Assembly (NCBI GenBank): GCA_002320385.1
Contig: DCKN01000048.1
Coordinates: 1-9,991 of the forward strand
Direction: 5' to 3'
From: Proteobacteria bacterium UBA1673
GTDB lineage: Bacteria; Pseudomonadota; Gammaproteobacteria; Comchoanobacterales; Comchoanobacteraceae
Length of the DNA: 9,991 nt
In this document: one piece after another, positions 1-6,404 of the stretch
How positions within the stretch are numbered: position 1 is the stretch's first letter
Layout: each line of letters opens with the position of its first letter
Program-made: the position numbers and the translations under genes
Notes under the pieces: model-generated
The model's database searches: none
Told to the model about the DNA's origin: nothing
The model's input: the letters and a program-made list of their open reading frames with translations, nothing else

Positions 1-770
1 GTTGTTTTTTTAGGATCAATACCTCTTGATAGCCACCATTCGTGATCAATTTCTGGGTCGTGTGCTTCGATTATGTCCTGATGAATAATCATTTTTTCAA
101 GATTTGGTGAATTATCATAGGTGTTGCTACCAATATTTTGGGCATTGGGTATGTATACTTGCTTTAATTGTTGGCAATTAGAAAAGGCTCTATCTAGTAT
201 GTGTGTGGCTTCAGATGCTATAAAAGTATGTAGCGCATTGCAAGATTGAAAGGCGGCGTATCCAATCTCTTCTACTTTGGGTGCATTAACCGTAGTAATA
301 TTGCTGTTTGCAAAAGCGTCTCTGCCAATACTTTCTACCTGAGGTATGGTGATGGATGCTAATTCTTGGCAGTTATAAAAGGCTGTTGTATCGATTATTT
401 TTGCTTTGGGTAAAGTTGCAGATGTTAAGTTGTGACAGAGCGCAAATGCACTTTGCGCGATGATTTTTGCACTTGGCGCATGAACCTCTCGGAGTCCACT
501 TGCAGAAAAGGCGAATTTATAAATATTTTTTACTTTTGGTATGTCAATGGATTGTAGCGATTTCAGCCCAGAGACGTAGCTGAAGGCGTTTTCGCCAATG
601 CTTAAGGCCTCGGGGAAAGAAGCTGATTGGAGATCATGATGCCACATAAATGCGTCAGCTTGAATTGTGCGTGCGTTGGGTGCGTGTAGTGCGGTGCATG
701 CTTTGTGTGTATTCATGGTTGATTCCGTGATGGTTTCTTCTGTGATGACTAGTGGCTGATTGGATCTCAT
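1..770 (-). CDS. BspA-like leucine-rich-repeat (LRR_5) protein, C-terminus beyond the window
   Basis: The frame is open from an ATG at 770 to the left edge, giving 256 residues without a stop. After about 32 leading residues come nine tandem repeats of 21-25 residues (roughly 33-231) with the pattern I-x4-A-F-x6-L-x4-x-P. Examples are IGRDAF, ILDRAF and IDTTAF, each followed by a strand ending in IPK, IPQ or IPN. This is the BspA/LRR_5 repeat, a family used for protein-protein contacts in many host-associated bacteria and protists. The repeats fade after residue 231 (IDHEWWLSRG), so another domain may follow outside the window. No signal peptide or membrane segment is visible, so the protein is either cytoplasmic or exported by a route that needs no N-terminal signal. 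The ATG at 770 has AGGTGA 12 nt upstream; an ATG at residue 19 (716) is an alternative. No convincing promoter was found; the nearest -35-like hexamer is TGGACA at 828-833. The family call is firm; the ligand is unknown. Confidence 0.85.
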   Translation of the reverse strand, partial: MRSNQPLVITEETITESTMNTHKACTALHAPNARTIQADAFMWHHDLQSASFPEALSIGENAFSYVSGLKSLQSIDIPKVKNIYKFAFSASGLREVHAPSAKIIAQSAFALCHNLTSATLPKAKIIDTTAFYNCQELASITIPQVESIGRDAFANSNITTVNAPKVEEIGYAAFQSCNALHTFIASEATHILDRAFSNCQQLKQVYIPNAQNIGSNTYDNSPNLEKMIIHQDIIEAHDPEIDHEWWLSRGIDPKKT

Positions 771-831
771 TGTTGTGAATTTTCACCTATTTGTTTCTTG
801 CTGAAGGTTACACATATGATAGTGTTTTGTC

Positions 832-851
832 CACATACAGATATGTATATG
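832..851. repeat. Near-perfect inverted repeat in the LRR / secreted-protein divergent gap
   Basis: Arms CACATACA (832-839) and TGTATATG (844-851) pair at seven of eight positions around GATA. It lies in the 260-bp gap between the leftward LRR gene and the rightward secreted-protein gene, where CATATG-like words also occur near 812-818 and 874-879. It could be a regulator site, but AT-rich gaps produce such repeats by chance, so support is weak. Confidence 0.25.
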
Positions 852-1030
852 CCTTTTTATCTGAGTTTTACTGCATATGTTTGTGTCATCTACAAAGCTT
901 CGATGGTGACAAATGGTTCGTTGTCTGATTTTTCTTTTAAGTAATCCTTATGCGACAGCGCATGAAGTTTTGTTGTTCTTGTTATTGTTTTCTGATAACG
1001 TTTTATTAATGTTAATATTTTTAGGATGTG

Positions 1031-1597
1031 ATGTATACGACTCAACAAATAGTTCGCCTGTGTGGTGTTTTCTTATCGGTTTTTTCGAGTGTGCACAGTT
1101 TGGCTGAGGCGCCTACCCTTGATAAAGAGGGTTTTTGTGTGATCACCATTGCACCAACCAATCCAAAAGTTTATGTCGAACAAAAAACGATTGACGCGAA
1201 TTTATCGCCGTTTGACAAGCATGTCATGCGTATTGGGTCAACGAAACAAACAATTTCTTCGACAGAGTTGTGCGAAGAATTTAATGATGCCCTGGTGTCA
1301 AAGGATGCCTACTTTATGACAGATTACCGAGATCATGATGGTATTGGGTTTGGGTATAATGTGTTTCATACCCAAAATGGCCATCAGATTGTGGTTAAAA
1401 CAACCAGTAATACTCATCTAGAGTCAGGTGAGGACATGGCGGATAAGAGTCTTACCGGTATGGTGTTGTCGGGTACGGGGCCTTATGTTGGGATTGTTGG
1501 TGATTACCAATCCAAAGAGCAAGTTAATTGGAAGAAAGAGCAGATAAAAAGTGTGCGACAGGTGCTTCGTTTAAAGATGCCTAAACAGCCTGAATAG
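1031..1597 (+). CDS. Secreted protein, tandem paralogue copy 1 (possible AOC/dirigent-type barrel)
   Basis: This encodes 188 residues beginning with a Sec-type signal peptide: a hydrophobic stretch around residues 9-23, with likely cleavage after SLA (about residue 25). The mature part has two cysteines (C36 and C81), which could form a disulfide after export. The C-terminal half has the order GxGFGYNVF (about 105-112), NGHQIVVK, then SGTGPYVGIVGDY (147-159). That order resembles the GYxxFTxxDGD ... GTGxxxGIxG pattern of secreted bacterial proteins with an allene-oxide-cyclase/dirigent-like beta barrel. The resemblance is by eye only, and no enzymatic residues can be named. The start was set at ATG 1031 because AGGA lies 4 nt upstream; a GTG at 1028 is directly in front and in frame but leaves almost no spacing. 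It is 85% identical over the mature region to the gene at 1986-2555. The gene is real with high confidence; its function is unknown. Confidence 0.85.
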   Translation: MYTTQQIVRLCGVFLSVFSSVHSLAEAPTLDKEGFCVITIAPTNPKVYVEQKTIDANLSPFDKHVMRIGSTKQTISSTELCEEFNDALVSKDAYFMTDYRDHDGIGFGYNVFHTQNGHQIVVKTTSNTHLESGEDMADKSLTGMVLSGTGPYVGIVGDYQSKEQVNWKKEQIKSVRQVLRLKMPKQPE

Positions 1598-1616
1598 CGA
1601 ATCATTGGAAGTTTTC

Positions 1617-1782
1617 TTATTTGATCACTCTAGGGGAAGTGTTCTGCATGGCTTTCTGGTAATCGCAATTGTATTCTTCAATGTTATAGTTAGTCCCCCC
1701 CTATGTGCCAAAGGTGTTGTAATCCATCCAGCGTGGAAGTCTTAATCTTGCCGGTGACTTTTTCTTTTAGTGATATGCTCAT
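1617..1782 (-). pseudogene. Small gene with a frame break at a seven-G run
   Basis: Reading leftward from ATG 1782 gives a 30-residue frame, MSISLKEKVTGKIKTSTLDG followed by LQHLWHIGGD, that ends at TAA 1690-1692. This stop falls just after a run of seven G on the coding strand (plus-strand C at 1695-1701). Removing one G would continue the reading as TNYNIEEYNCDYQKAMQNTS and PRVIK to a TAA at 1617-1619, giving 54 residues in total. The start is well supported: AAGGAAA lies 6 nt upstream and a good promoter is at 1806-1835. It lies between the two secreted paralogues and ends 19 nt from the end of copy 1, in a tail-to-tail arrangement. It may be a recently broken gene, a length-variable on/off switch, a frameshifted product, or a sequencing error. 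I do not recognise the family. Confidence 0.5.
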
Positions 1783-1805
1783 GGTGTTTCCTTGGTGTTT
1801 GTGTC

Positions 1806-1835
1806 ATTTTATCAATGGCCTCATGTGCGTGTCAC
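1806..1835 (-). promoter_or_regulatory. Sigma-70-type promoter for the small frame-broken gene
   Basis: On the minus strand, GTGACA (-35, 1830-1835, five of six to consensus) and TAAAAT (-10, 1806-1811, five of six) are separated by 18 bp. Transcription would start near 1799, about 17 nt before the ATG at 1782. The promoter suggests the small gene was expressed, even though its frame is broken. Confidence 0.5.
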
Positions 1836-1923
1836 GTCTTGCCTGATATGAGTACTGGGGGTTAGTGATTTGATTGTGACAAAAAATGGATGATTGTTAT
1901 TGTTCAATACTGCGAATGTTATC

Positions 1924-1959
1924 TTGACAAGTCACATGCGTATTGTGTTAGTTTATAGT
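1924..1959 (+). promoter_or_regulatory. Candidate promoter for secreted paralogue copy 2
   Basis: A perfect -35 hexamer, TTGACA, lies at 1924-1929. The best -10 word, TATAGT (1954-1959), is 24 bp away, which is too far for normal sigma-70 use. GTTAGT (1947-1952) has the right 17-bp spacing but only three matches to consensus. The site is probably a promoter, but the -10 choice is uncertain; an activator could compensate for the poor spacing. Confidence 0.35.
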
Positions 1960-1985
1960 ATTGTCTTTATTAAAGTGGAAGGTTT

Positions 1986-2555
1986 ATGTTATTCGTAACT
2001 AGGTTATGCACTGGCGTGTTCGGTTTTATTGTGTTTGTGCTCGGTACATGTAACATCATGGCTGAAAAGCCATCGCGCGATCAAGAGGGTTTTTGTGTGA
2101 TCACCGTTGCACCAACTAATCCAAAAGTTTATGTCGAACAAAAAACGATTGACGCGAATTTATCGCCATTTGATCTACATGTCATGCGTATTGGTTCAAC
2201 GAAGCAAACGATTTCATCGACTCAACTATGTGACGAATTTGACGATGTCCTAGTGTCAAAGGATGCCTACTTTATGACAGATTACCGAGATCACGATGGT
2301 ATGGGTTTTGGGTATAATGTGTTTCATACCAAAAATGGCCATCAGATTGTGGTCAAAACAACCAGCAATACCCATATGGAGGCAGGGAAAGATTTGGCCG
2401 ACGAGAGTATAACTGGTATGGTACTATCAGGCACAGGTCCTTTTGTCGGCGTGATTGGTGATTACCAGTCCAAGGGGCAGTTTAATTGGAAGACGGGACA
2501 AATAAAGGGCGTTCGTCAAGTGCTTCGATTAAGGAAAGCCGAGCTTGGACCCTAG
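1986..2555 (+). CDS. Secreted protein, tandem paralogue copy 2 (possible AOC/dirigent-type barrel)
   Basis: This encodes 189 residues. The signal peptide has a strongly hydrophobic core (about residues 8-21) and likely cleavage after IMA (residue 26). From EGFC onward it aligns without gaps to the gene at 1031-1597, with about 127 of 149 residues identical. Cysteines C37 and C82 and the GFGYNVF and SGTGPFVGVIGDY motifs are conserved. The signal peptides differ much more than the mature parts, so the mature protein is what selection or gene conversion has kept alike. The ATG at 1986 is preceded by GGAAGG (1977-1982) at short spacing. The gene has its own upstream gap and -35 box, so the two copies are probably not one simple operon. 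The fold assignment is tentative and no function can be given. Confidence 0.85.
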   Translation: MLFVTRLCTGVFGFIVFVLGTCNIMAEKPSRDQEGFCVITVAPTNPKVYVEQKTIDANLSPFDLHVMRIGSTKQTISSTQLCDEFDDVLVSKDAYFMTDYRDHDGMGFGYNVFHTKNGHQIVVKTTSNTHMEAGKDLADESITGMVLSGTGPFVGVIGDYQSKGQFNWKTGQIKGVRQVLRLRKAELGP

Positions 2556-2717
2556 ACAATCAATATTAGTAGTATTAGCTGCATGTCTGAATTTTATTGC
2601 TCAACAAGCCGATCAGGCTATTAAGTTACACAACAACAGAGCATGAAACCGTAGTAAATCAGCATATTTGATTCGTAATGGTTATGGTGAGGTTGTCGAG
2701 AAGCTTTGTTTGTTTCT

Positions 2718-3341
2718 CTATTCAACCTGATGTAAATTGTAGGTCACTAGAAATGAATCATGAGCGAGTAAAAAATGGAATCGATCGAGCGCGGAGGGTT
2801 TTTTATTAGACTCTGGTTGGTAGGCGTTGACTGTTAGATAACCAATGCCATGCATCAGTAATGTGGTGCCAATCAAGTCAGACCAATAATGCGCTTTTGC
2901 ATCGTGTCTATCCTTGGCATATGCGGTGGCTCCTACATAGAGTGGAAGGCCATATTGCCACCCATATCGATGGTAAATAAATGCAGCTGGCCAGCCAATG
3001 TCCATCATATGCCCGGATGGAAAAGAGCCATCGCAGCCACACGGACGTTTCTTAGCAATGACATGCTCCATAGGCGTTTTCATAATTTTTAGGGTGTGTT
3101 GTATGATCTTTGCTTGATCTTGCCCATATTTGTCGTCACTCATCATTGCAAAAGTTCGTTAAACCACGGGTATGTTGTCTTGTCCGTTATCAGTAAATCG
3201 AGAATATGGACGCAGGCTGGTACATTCAGGGTTGATTATACGCTGCTTCGTAAACATGTCGTTAGGAAAAGCACATGACCATAAAAAAATAATCCATAGT
3301 GAAAGGGAGTCTGCCCTAGAGGAAAATACGGCGGTGTTCAT
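2718..3341 (-). pseudogene. PAP2-family phosphatase gene interrupted by one in-frame stop
   Basis: Two open stretches, 3341-3159 and 3146-2718, lie in the same frame with only TAA (3159-3161) and four sense codons (RTFA) between them. Reading through the stop gives 206 residues plus one unknown, a normal size for secreted PAP2 (type 2 phosphatidic acid phosphatase) proteins. An N-terminal hydrophobic segment (about residues 13-25, LSLWIIFLWSCAF) looks like a signal or anchor. In the joined numbering the catalytic signatures are RP (99-100), SFPSGH (106-111) and R-x5-H-x3-D (R145, H151, D155). The lysine usual in KxxxxxxRP is missing at its expected place. The family removes phosphate from lipids or small phosphoesters in the envelope. 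No ribosome binding site precedes the internal ATG at 3146, so restart there is unlikely to give a useful product. The stop may be a real nonsense mutation or a sequencing error. Confidence 0.7.
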
Positions 3342-3368
3342 CTGATTTGTCCGATACTTTTTTCAGTG

Positions 3369-3395
3369 ATTATATTAAGAGTAATAGTTTAACAA
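3369..3395 (-). promoter_or_regulatory. Candidate promoter for the interrupted PAP2 gene
   Basis: On the minus strand, TATAAT (-10, 3369-3374, perfect) is preceded by TTGTTA (-35, 3390-3395, four of six) with a 15-bp spacer, slightly short. A start near 3362 would give a leader of about 20 nt to the ATG at 3341. No clear ribosome binding site follows. Confidence 0.4.
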
Positions 3396-3461
3396 TGCTG
3401 ATGAGCGATGGCAACGAGGATCATGGTTGGATCTTTTTATTTTTGTATGGGGCATTTTTTA

Positions 3462-3484
3462 CACAACCGATTAATCAGGTTGTG
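3462..3484. repeat. 23-bp inverted repeat upstream of cydA, possible operator
   Basis: Perfect 7-bp arms CACAACC (3462-3468) and GGTTGTG (3478-3484) flank GATTAATCA, which itself contains the palindrome GATTAATC. The right arm overlaps the -35 of the candidate cydA promoter, a position typical of a repressor site. It does not match the FNR consensus (TTGAT-N4-ATCAA), since the GAT/ATC half-sites are only 2 bp apart. The regulator is unknown. Confidence 0.45.
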
Positions 3485-3508
3485 GTTGCCTTGGGATGCC
3501 TATAAAAT
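3480..3508 (+). promoter_or_regulatory. Candidate promoter for the cydAB operon
   Basis: TTGTGG (-35, 3480-3485) and TAAAAT (-10, 3503-3508) are 17 bp apart. The overlapping TATAAA (3501-3506) gives a 15-bp alternative. Transcription from here would leave a leader of about 120 nt before cydA. The -35 is weak and is overlapped by the inverted repeat at 3462-3484, consistent with regulated expression. Confidence 0.35.
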
Positions 3509-3635
3509 TTTATTTTTCACACTTGCTTATTGCGTAGGCTGGTTGATTGTGTTGGGTAAAAGTATCGGTAAATTTTATTGTTCTCTGTACAGGCCAATGT
3601 TAAACAGGATACACTGTTAAGACATGGAGGATGTA

Positions 3636-5063
3636 ATGGACAGTACACTTTTATCGAGAATTCAGTTTGGTTTTACCATGACTGCGCATATCATTTACCC
3701 GTCTATTAGTATTGGTGTGGTGACTTTTCTAGTCATATTCGAGGGGTTGTATCTTTACACCAGGGATAAGATTTATCTTTCTATTTGTAAGTTTTGGACT
3801 AAAATTTTTGCACTGACCTTTGGTATGGGGGTGGTCTCAGGCATCGTCATGGAATTTCAGTTTGGCACTAATTGGGGTGGTTTTTCTGAAAAAGTCGGTT
3901 CAATTCTGGGAGCGTTATTCACTTATGAAGTACTGACGGCGTTTTTTATTGAGTCCGGGTTTTTAGGTATTATGCTGTTTGGTTGGCGCCGGGTACATCC
4001 GTATCTACATTATTTATCGACGTGTATGGTTGCGTTTGGTACAACGCTGTCAGCATTCTGGGTGCTTTCGGCTAATTCATGGATGCAGACCCCACATGCT
4101 TATCGGTGGGACGGTGCAGGTAATTTAGTTGCAGATGGTTGGTGGGACATTATTTTTAACCCATCGACGATCGCGCGTTTTACTCATATGTTACTTTCTT
4201 GTTATATCACGGCGACTTTTTTGATTCTAGGTATCAGTTGTTACTATTTATTTTTCAATAAACATACGAAAACAGCAAAAATTTGCGCTAATTTCTGTAT
4301 CATTGCAGGTTGTGTTTTAATGCCTACACAGTTAATGATGGGGCACCATGTTGGCGTAGTGATTCATGAGTATCAACCAATTAAAATCGCAGCCATGGAG
4401 GGTATTTGGGAGACCCAGCGTGGAGCGCCAACGATATTATTTGCAATTCCTAACCAAAAAACCGAAAGTAATGATTACGTGCTTGAAATTCCCAAGCTTG
4501 CGTCATACCTGAATACCGGTGATTGGAATGCAAAAATGGTGGGCATGAAAAGTGTGCCCAAAGAGGACAGGCCGAATGCTTTTATCGTGTTTTGGACATT
4601 CCGTTTGATGGTCGGTGCTGGACTTGGTATGTTGTTCGTGGCCTATCTTGGGTTAGTCCTTAAGCTGATGAACCGGCATTTGACTAGTAAGATTTATCAG
4701 GTGCTCTGTATGCTAGCGTCGCCTCTGGGACTTCTAGCGATTGAAACAGGATGGATGAGTGCGGAAATTGGCCGTCAGCCATGGGCTGTCTATGGTTTAT
4801 TGAGAACAAGCGACGTGGCGTCTCAAGTGTCGGTCAGTCAGGTTATGACATCATTGATTTGCTTAATTATTGTTTATGGTCTTATCTTTGGTTATTTTTT
4901 CACGAAATATCTGCTTAAAGTGATCCACAAGGGTCCTGATCGAGATATGGATATTGTTGAGCATGATGCCTTGGCATTCAACTACATGAGTACGTTTAAA
5001 GAGGATGATCCGTTGGATACTAACAAGGGAAAGTCCAATAAACGTAAACCAAACGTTGACTAG
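3636..5063 (+). CDS. cydA: Cytochrome bd-type (CIO class) quinol oxidase subunit I
   Basis: Subunit I of the inner-membrane quinol oxidase oxidises quinol, reduces O2 to water, and carries hemes b558, b595 and d. The 475-residue product has the expected ligands: H18 (E. coli H19), E98 and E106 (E99, E107), H184 (H186), M325 (M393) and E377 (E445, in TGWMSAEIGRQPW). Quinol-loop residues K250 and E255 match E. coli K252 and E257. From K250 to M325 is 75 residues against about 141 in E. coli, so the quinol loop is the short form found in cyanide-insensitive (CIO/bd-like) oxidases. About nine hydrophobic segments are visible, and the tail after residue 430 is charged and soluble. The start was set at ATG 3636 because GGAGG (3626-3630) lies 5 nt upstream. 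The in-frame ATG at 3624 would place this site inside the coding sequence and add MEDV. cydB follows after 15 nt. No residue expected for activity is missing. Confidence 0.96.
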   Translation: MDSTLLSRIQFGFTMTAHIIYPSISIGVVTFLVIFEGLYLYTRDKIYLSICKFWTKIFALTFGMGVVSGIVMEFQFGTNWGGFSEKVGSILGALFTYEVLTAFFIESGFLGIMLFGWRRVHPYLHYLSTCMVAFGTTLSAFWVLSANSWMQTPHAYRWDGAGNLVADGWWDIIFNPSTIARFTHMLLSCYITATFLILGISCYYLFFNKHTKTAKICANFCIIAGCVLMPTQLMMGHHVGVVIHEYQPIKIAAMEGIWETQRGAPTILFAIPNQKTESNDYVLEIPKLASYLNTGDWNAKMVGMKSVPKEDRPNAFIVFWTFRLMVGAGLGMLFVAYLGLVLKLMNRHLTSKIYQVLCMLASPLGLLAIETGWMSAEIGRQPWAVYGLLRTSDVASQVSVSQVMTSLICLIIVYGLIFGYFFTKYLLKVIHKGPDRDMDIVEHDALAFNYMSTFKEDDPLDTNKGKSNKRKPNVD

Positions 5064-5078
5064 GTAGGTGAAATAGGT

Positions 5079-6083
5079 ATGGCCATAGATTTAGCTTTAG
5101 CATGGATTGGAATCATCGGGTTTGCAGTAATCATGTATGTGATTCTTGATGGATTTGACTTGGGTATCGGTATTTTGTTTCCTTTTTTTCCGACCAAGCA
5201 TCACCGCTCGTTGATGCTGTCCACGGTGATCCCAGTGTGGGATGGTAATCAGACCTGGCTGGTATTTGGTGGGGCGTGCATGTATGGTGCTTTCCCAAAG
5301 GCTTTTGCATCAACCATGCCGGTAATCTATTTCCCTATGATTATGATGCTGATTGCACTTGTGTTTCGTGGCGTTGCATTTGAGTTTCGCATGAAAGCCA
5401 CGCGTTCTATGTATCTTTGGGACATTTCTTTTTGTCTGGGGTCATCTTTGGCTGCTTTTAGCCAGGGGGTCATTCTTGGTACTTACGTACAAGGATTTGG
5501 TCCTGTGGCGCCGAGTTATGCCTCTGTGCCGCATTATCAATGGTTGACGGCATTCAGTTTTATGACGGGATTAGGTACCATGTGCGGTTATGTTTTATTG
5601 GCCTGTTGTTGGTTGGTCATCAAAACAACCGGTCCATTGCAAAAAAAAGCCTTCTTGTATGGTAAATATGCCTGTATTGCTGTTGCTGCTTTCATGCTTG
5701 CCTTTAGTATTTGGACGCCTTTTCTTGGCGAGGTGCATTTTGATCGATGGCTACGTCTTGAGAAAATTATCTATTTAGCAGTTTTACCTCTGGTTACTGG
5801 CATATTGTTTTGTGTCAATTATGCAAGTTTACATTACCGTAAAGAGTTTTTACCAATGTTGAGTGCAATTGGTATTTTCTTGTGTGGTGCGGTGGGCATT
5901 GTGATTAGTATTTATCCATATATTGTGCCACATTCCATGACTATTCACCAAGCCGCATCGCCTCAGCATGCATTACAATTTATGTTTGTTGGTGCTTGTA
6001 TTTCTATGCCGGTGTTGTTGTTTTTTACTGCGAATTCTTATTACGTGTTTCGCGGTAAAGTCACCAAACCAGTGCATTATTGA
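5079..6083 (+). CDS. cydB: Cytochrome bd-type (CIO class) quinol oxidase subunit II
   Basis: This is the 334-residue subunit II, the membrane partner of CydA that stabilises the heme-bearing subunit. Family motifs are present in order: DGFDLG (24-29), VWDGNQTWLV (53-62), RGVAFEFR (97-104), SQG (128-130) and YPYIVP (279-284). The WDGNxTWL wording is typical of the CIO branch, agreeing with the short quinol loop of CydA. Eight or so hydrophobic segments are visible, and the length is normal for the family. The ATG at 5079 is preceded by AGGTGAAATAGGT; the gene follows cydA by 15 nt and is surely cotranscribed. A small-subunit gene starts 70 nt downstream. Confidence 0.96.
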   Translation: MAIDLALAWIGIIGFAVIMYVILDGFDLGIGILFPFFPTKHHRSLMLSTVIPVWDGNQTWLVFGGACMYGAFPKAFASTMPVIYFPMIMMLIALVFRGVAFEFRMKATRSMYLWDISFCLGSSLAAFSQGVILGTYVQGFGPVAPSYASVPHYQWLTAFSFMTGLGTMCGYVLLACCWLVIKTTGPLQKKAFLYGKYACIAVAAFMLAFSIWTPFLGEVHFDRWLRLEKIIYLAVLPLVTGILFCVNYASLHYRKEFLPMLSAIGIFLCGAVGIVISIYPYIVPHSMTIHQAASPQHALQFMFVGACISMPVLLFFTANSYYVFRGKVTKPVHY

Positions 6084-6153
6084 TGGTTACATCAAAAACT
6101 GCTCGGTAAGGTTTGGAGAATCTAACGTAAACGTATACAAAAGGGGCTTTGTG

Positions 6154-6312
6154 ATGAATCAAATGTCTGGTAAACATCAACCTTGGTTCAAACAGATACT
6201 CTGGATGCTTGGGATGTATCTTGCCAGTGTTGTTGTGATTGTGTTAATCAGCTATCTTGGCCGATGGGGCATCAAGCAGCTGTTGCATTTGATTCAATTA
6301 TATCCAAAATAA
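6154..6312 (+). CDS. DUF2474/CydX-like small subunit of the bd-type oxidase
   Basis: This encodes a 52-residue protein with one membrane segment (about residues 15-35, ILWMLGMYLASVVVIVLISY) preceded by a basic, tryptophan-containing start (HQPWFKQ). The layout W-[FL]-K-x-[IL]-x-W then a helix ending near LxxW is that of DUF2474, tiny proteins encoded after cydAB/cioAB that are thought to act like CydX in assembling or stabilising the oxidase. The ATG at 6154 was chosen because AAGGGG (6141-6146) lies 7 nt upstream; the adjoining in-frame GTG at 6151 is a less well spaced alternative. A longer in-frame reading exists from 5968 but overlaps cydB and has no support. The gene is the last of the operon and faces the end of the SET-like gene 92 nt away. 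No hairpin terminator was seen in that gap. Confidence 0.8.
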   Translation: MNQMSGKHQPWFKQILWMLGMYLASVVVIVLISYLGRWGIKQLLHLIQLYPK

Positions 6313-6404
6313 TTCTAGTTGAGTGTTCATTTTTTAGGGATGGTGTATGTATCTATTAAGCGTGCATGGTTTTGTTCGTCCTGTCGTTGTGACATGTTCT
6401 CTTG

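Noticed and set aside
775..786. Short inverted repeat GTGAA-TT-TTCAC overlapping the LRR gene's ribosome binding site
   Set aside because: The loop would be only 2 nt, so no stable hairpin could form in the mRNA.
913..1107. 64-codon frame overlapping the start of the first secreted protein
   Set aside because: It overlaps the signal peptide region in another frame, has no ribosome binding site, and its leucine/phenylalanine-rich product is typical of AT-rich noncoding DNA.
2556..2717. Possible terminator between secreted copy 2 and the PAP2 gene
   Set aside because: Only weak, short complementarities were found, without a GC-rich stem followed by a T run.
3408..3620. 70-codon plus-strand reading frame with one hydrophobic stretch just upstream of cydA
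   Set aside because: It has no ribosome binding site and no recognisable family wording, and it overlaps the inverted repeat and candidate cydA promoter. It could be a small membrane protein, but nothing supports it.
6313..6404. Possible shared terminator between the small oxidase subunit and the SET-like gene
   Set aside because: A T run is present near 6330, but no stable stem precedes it on either strand.
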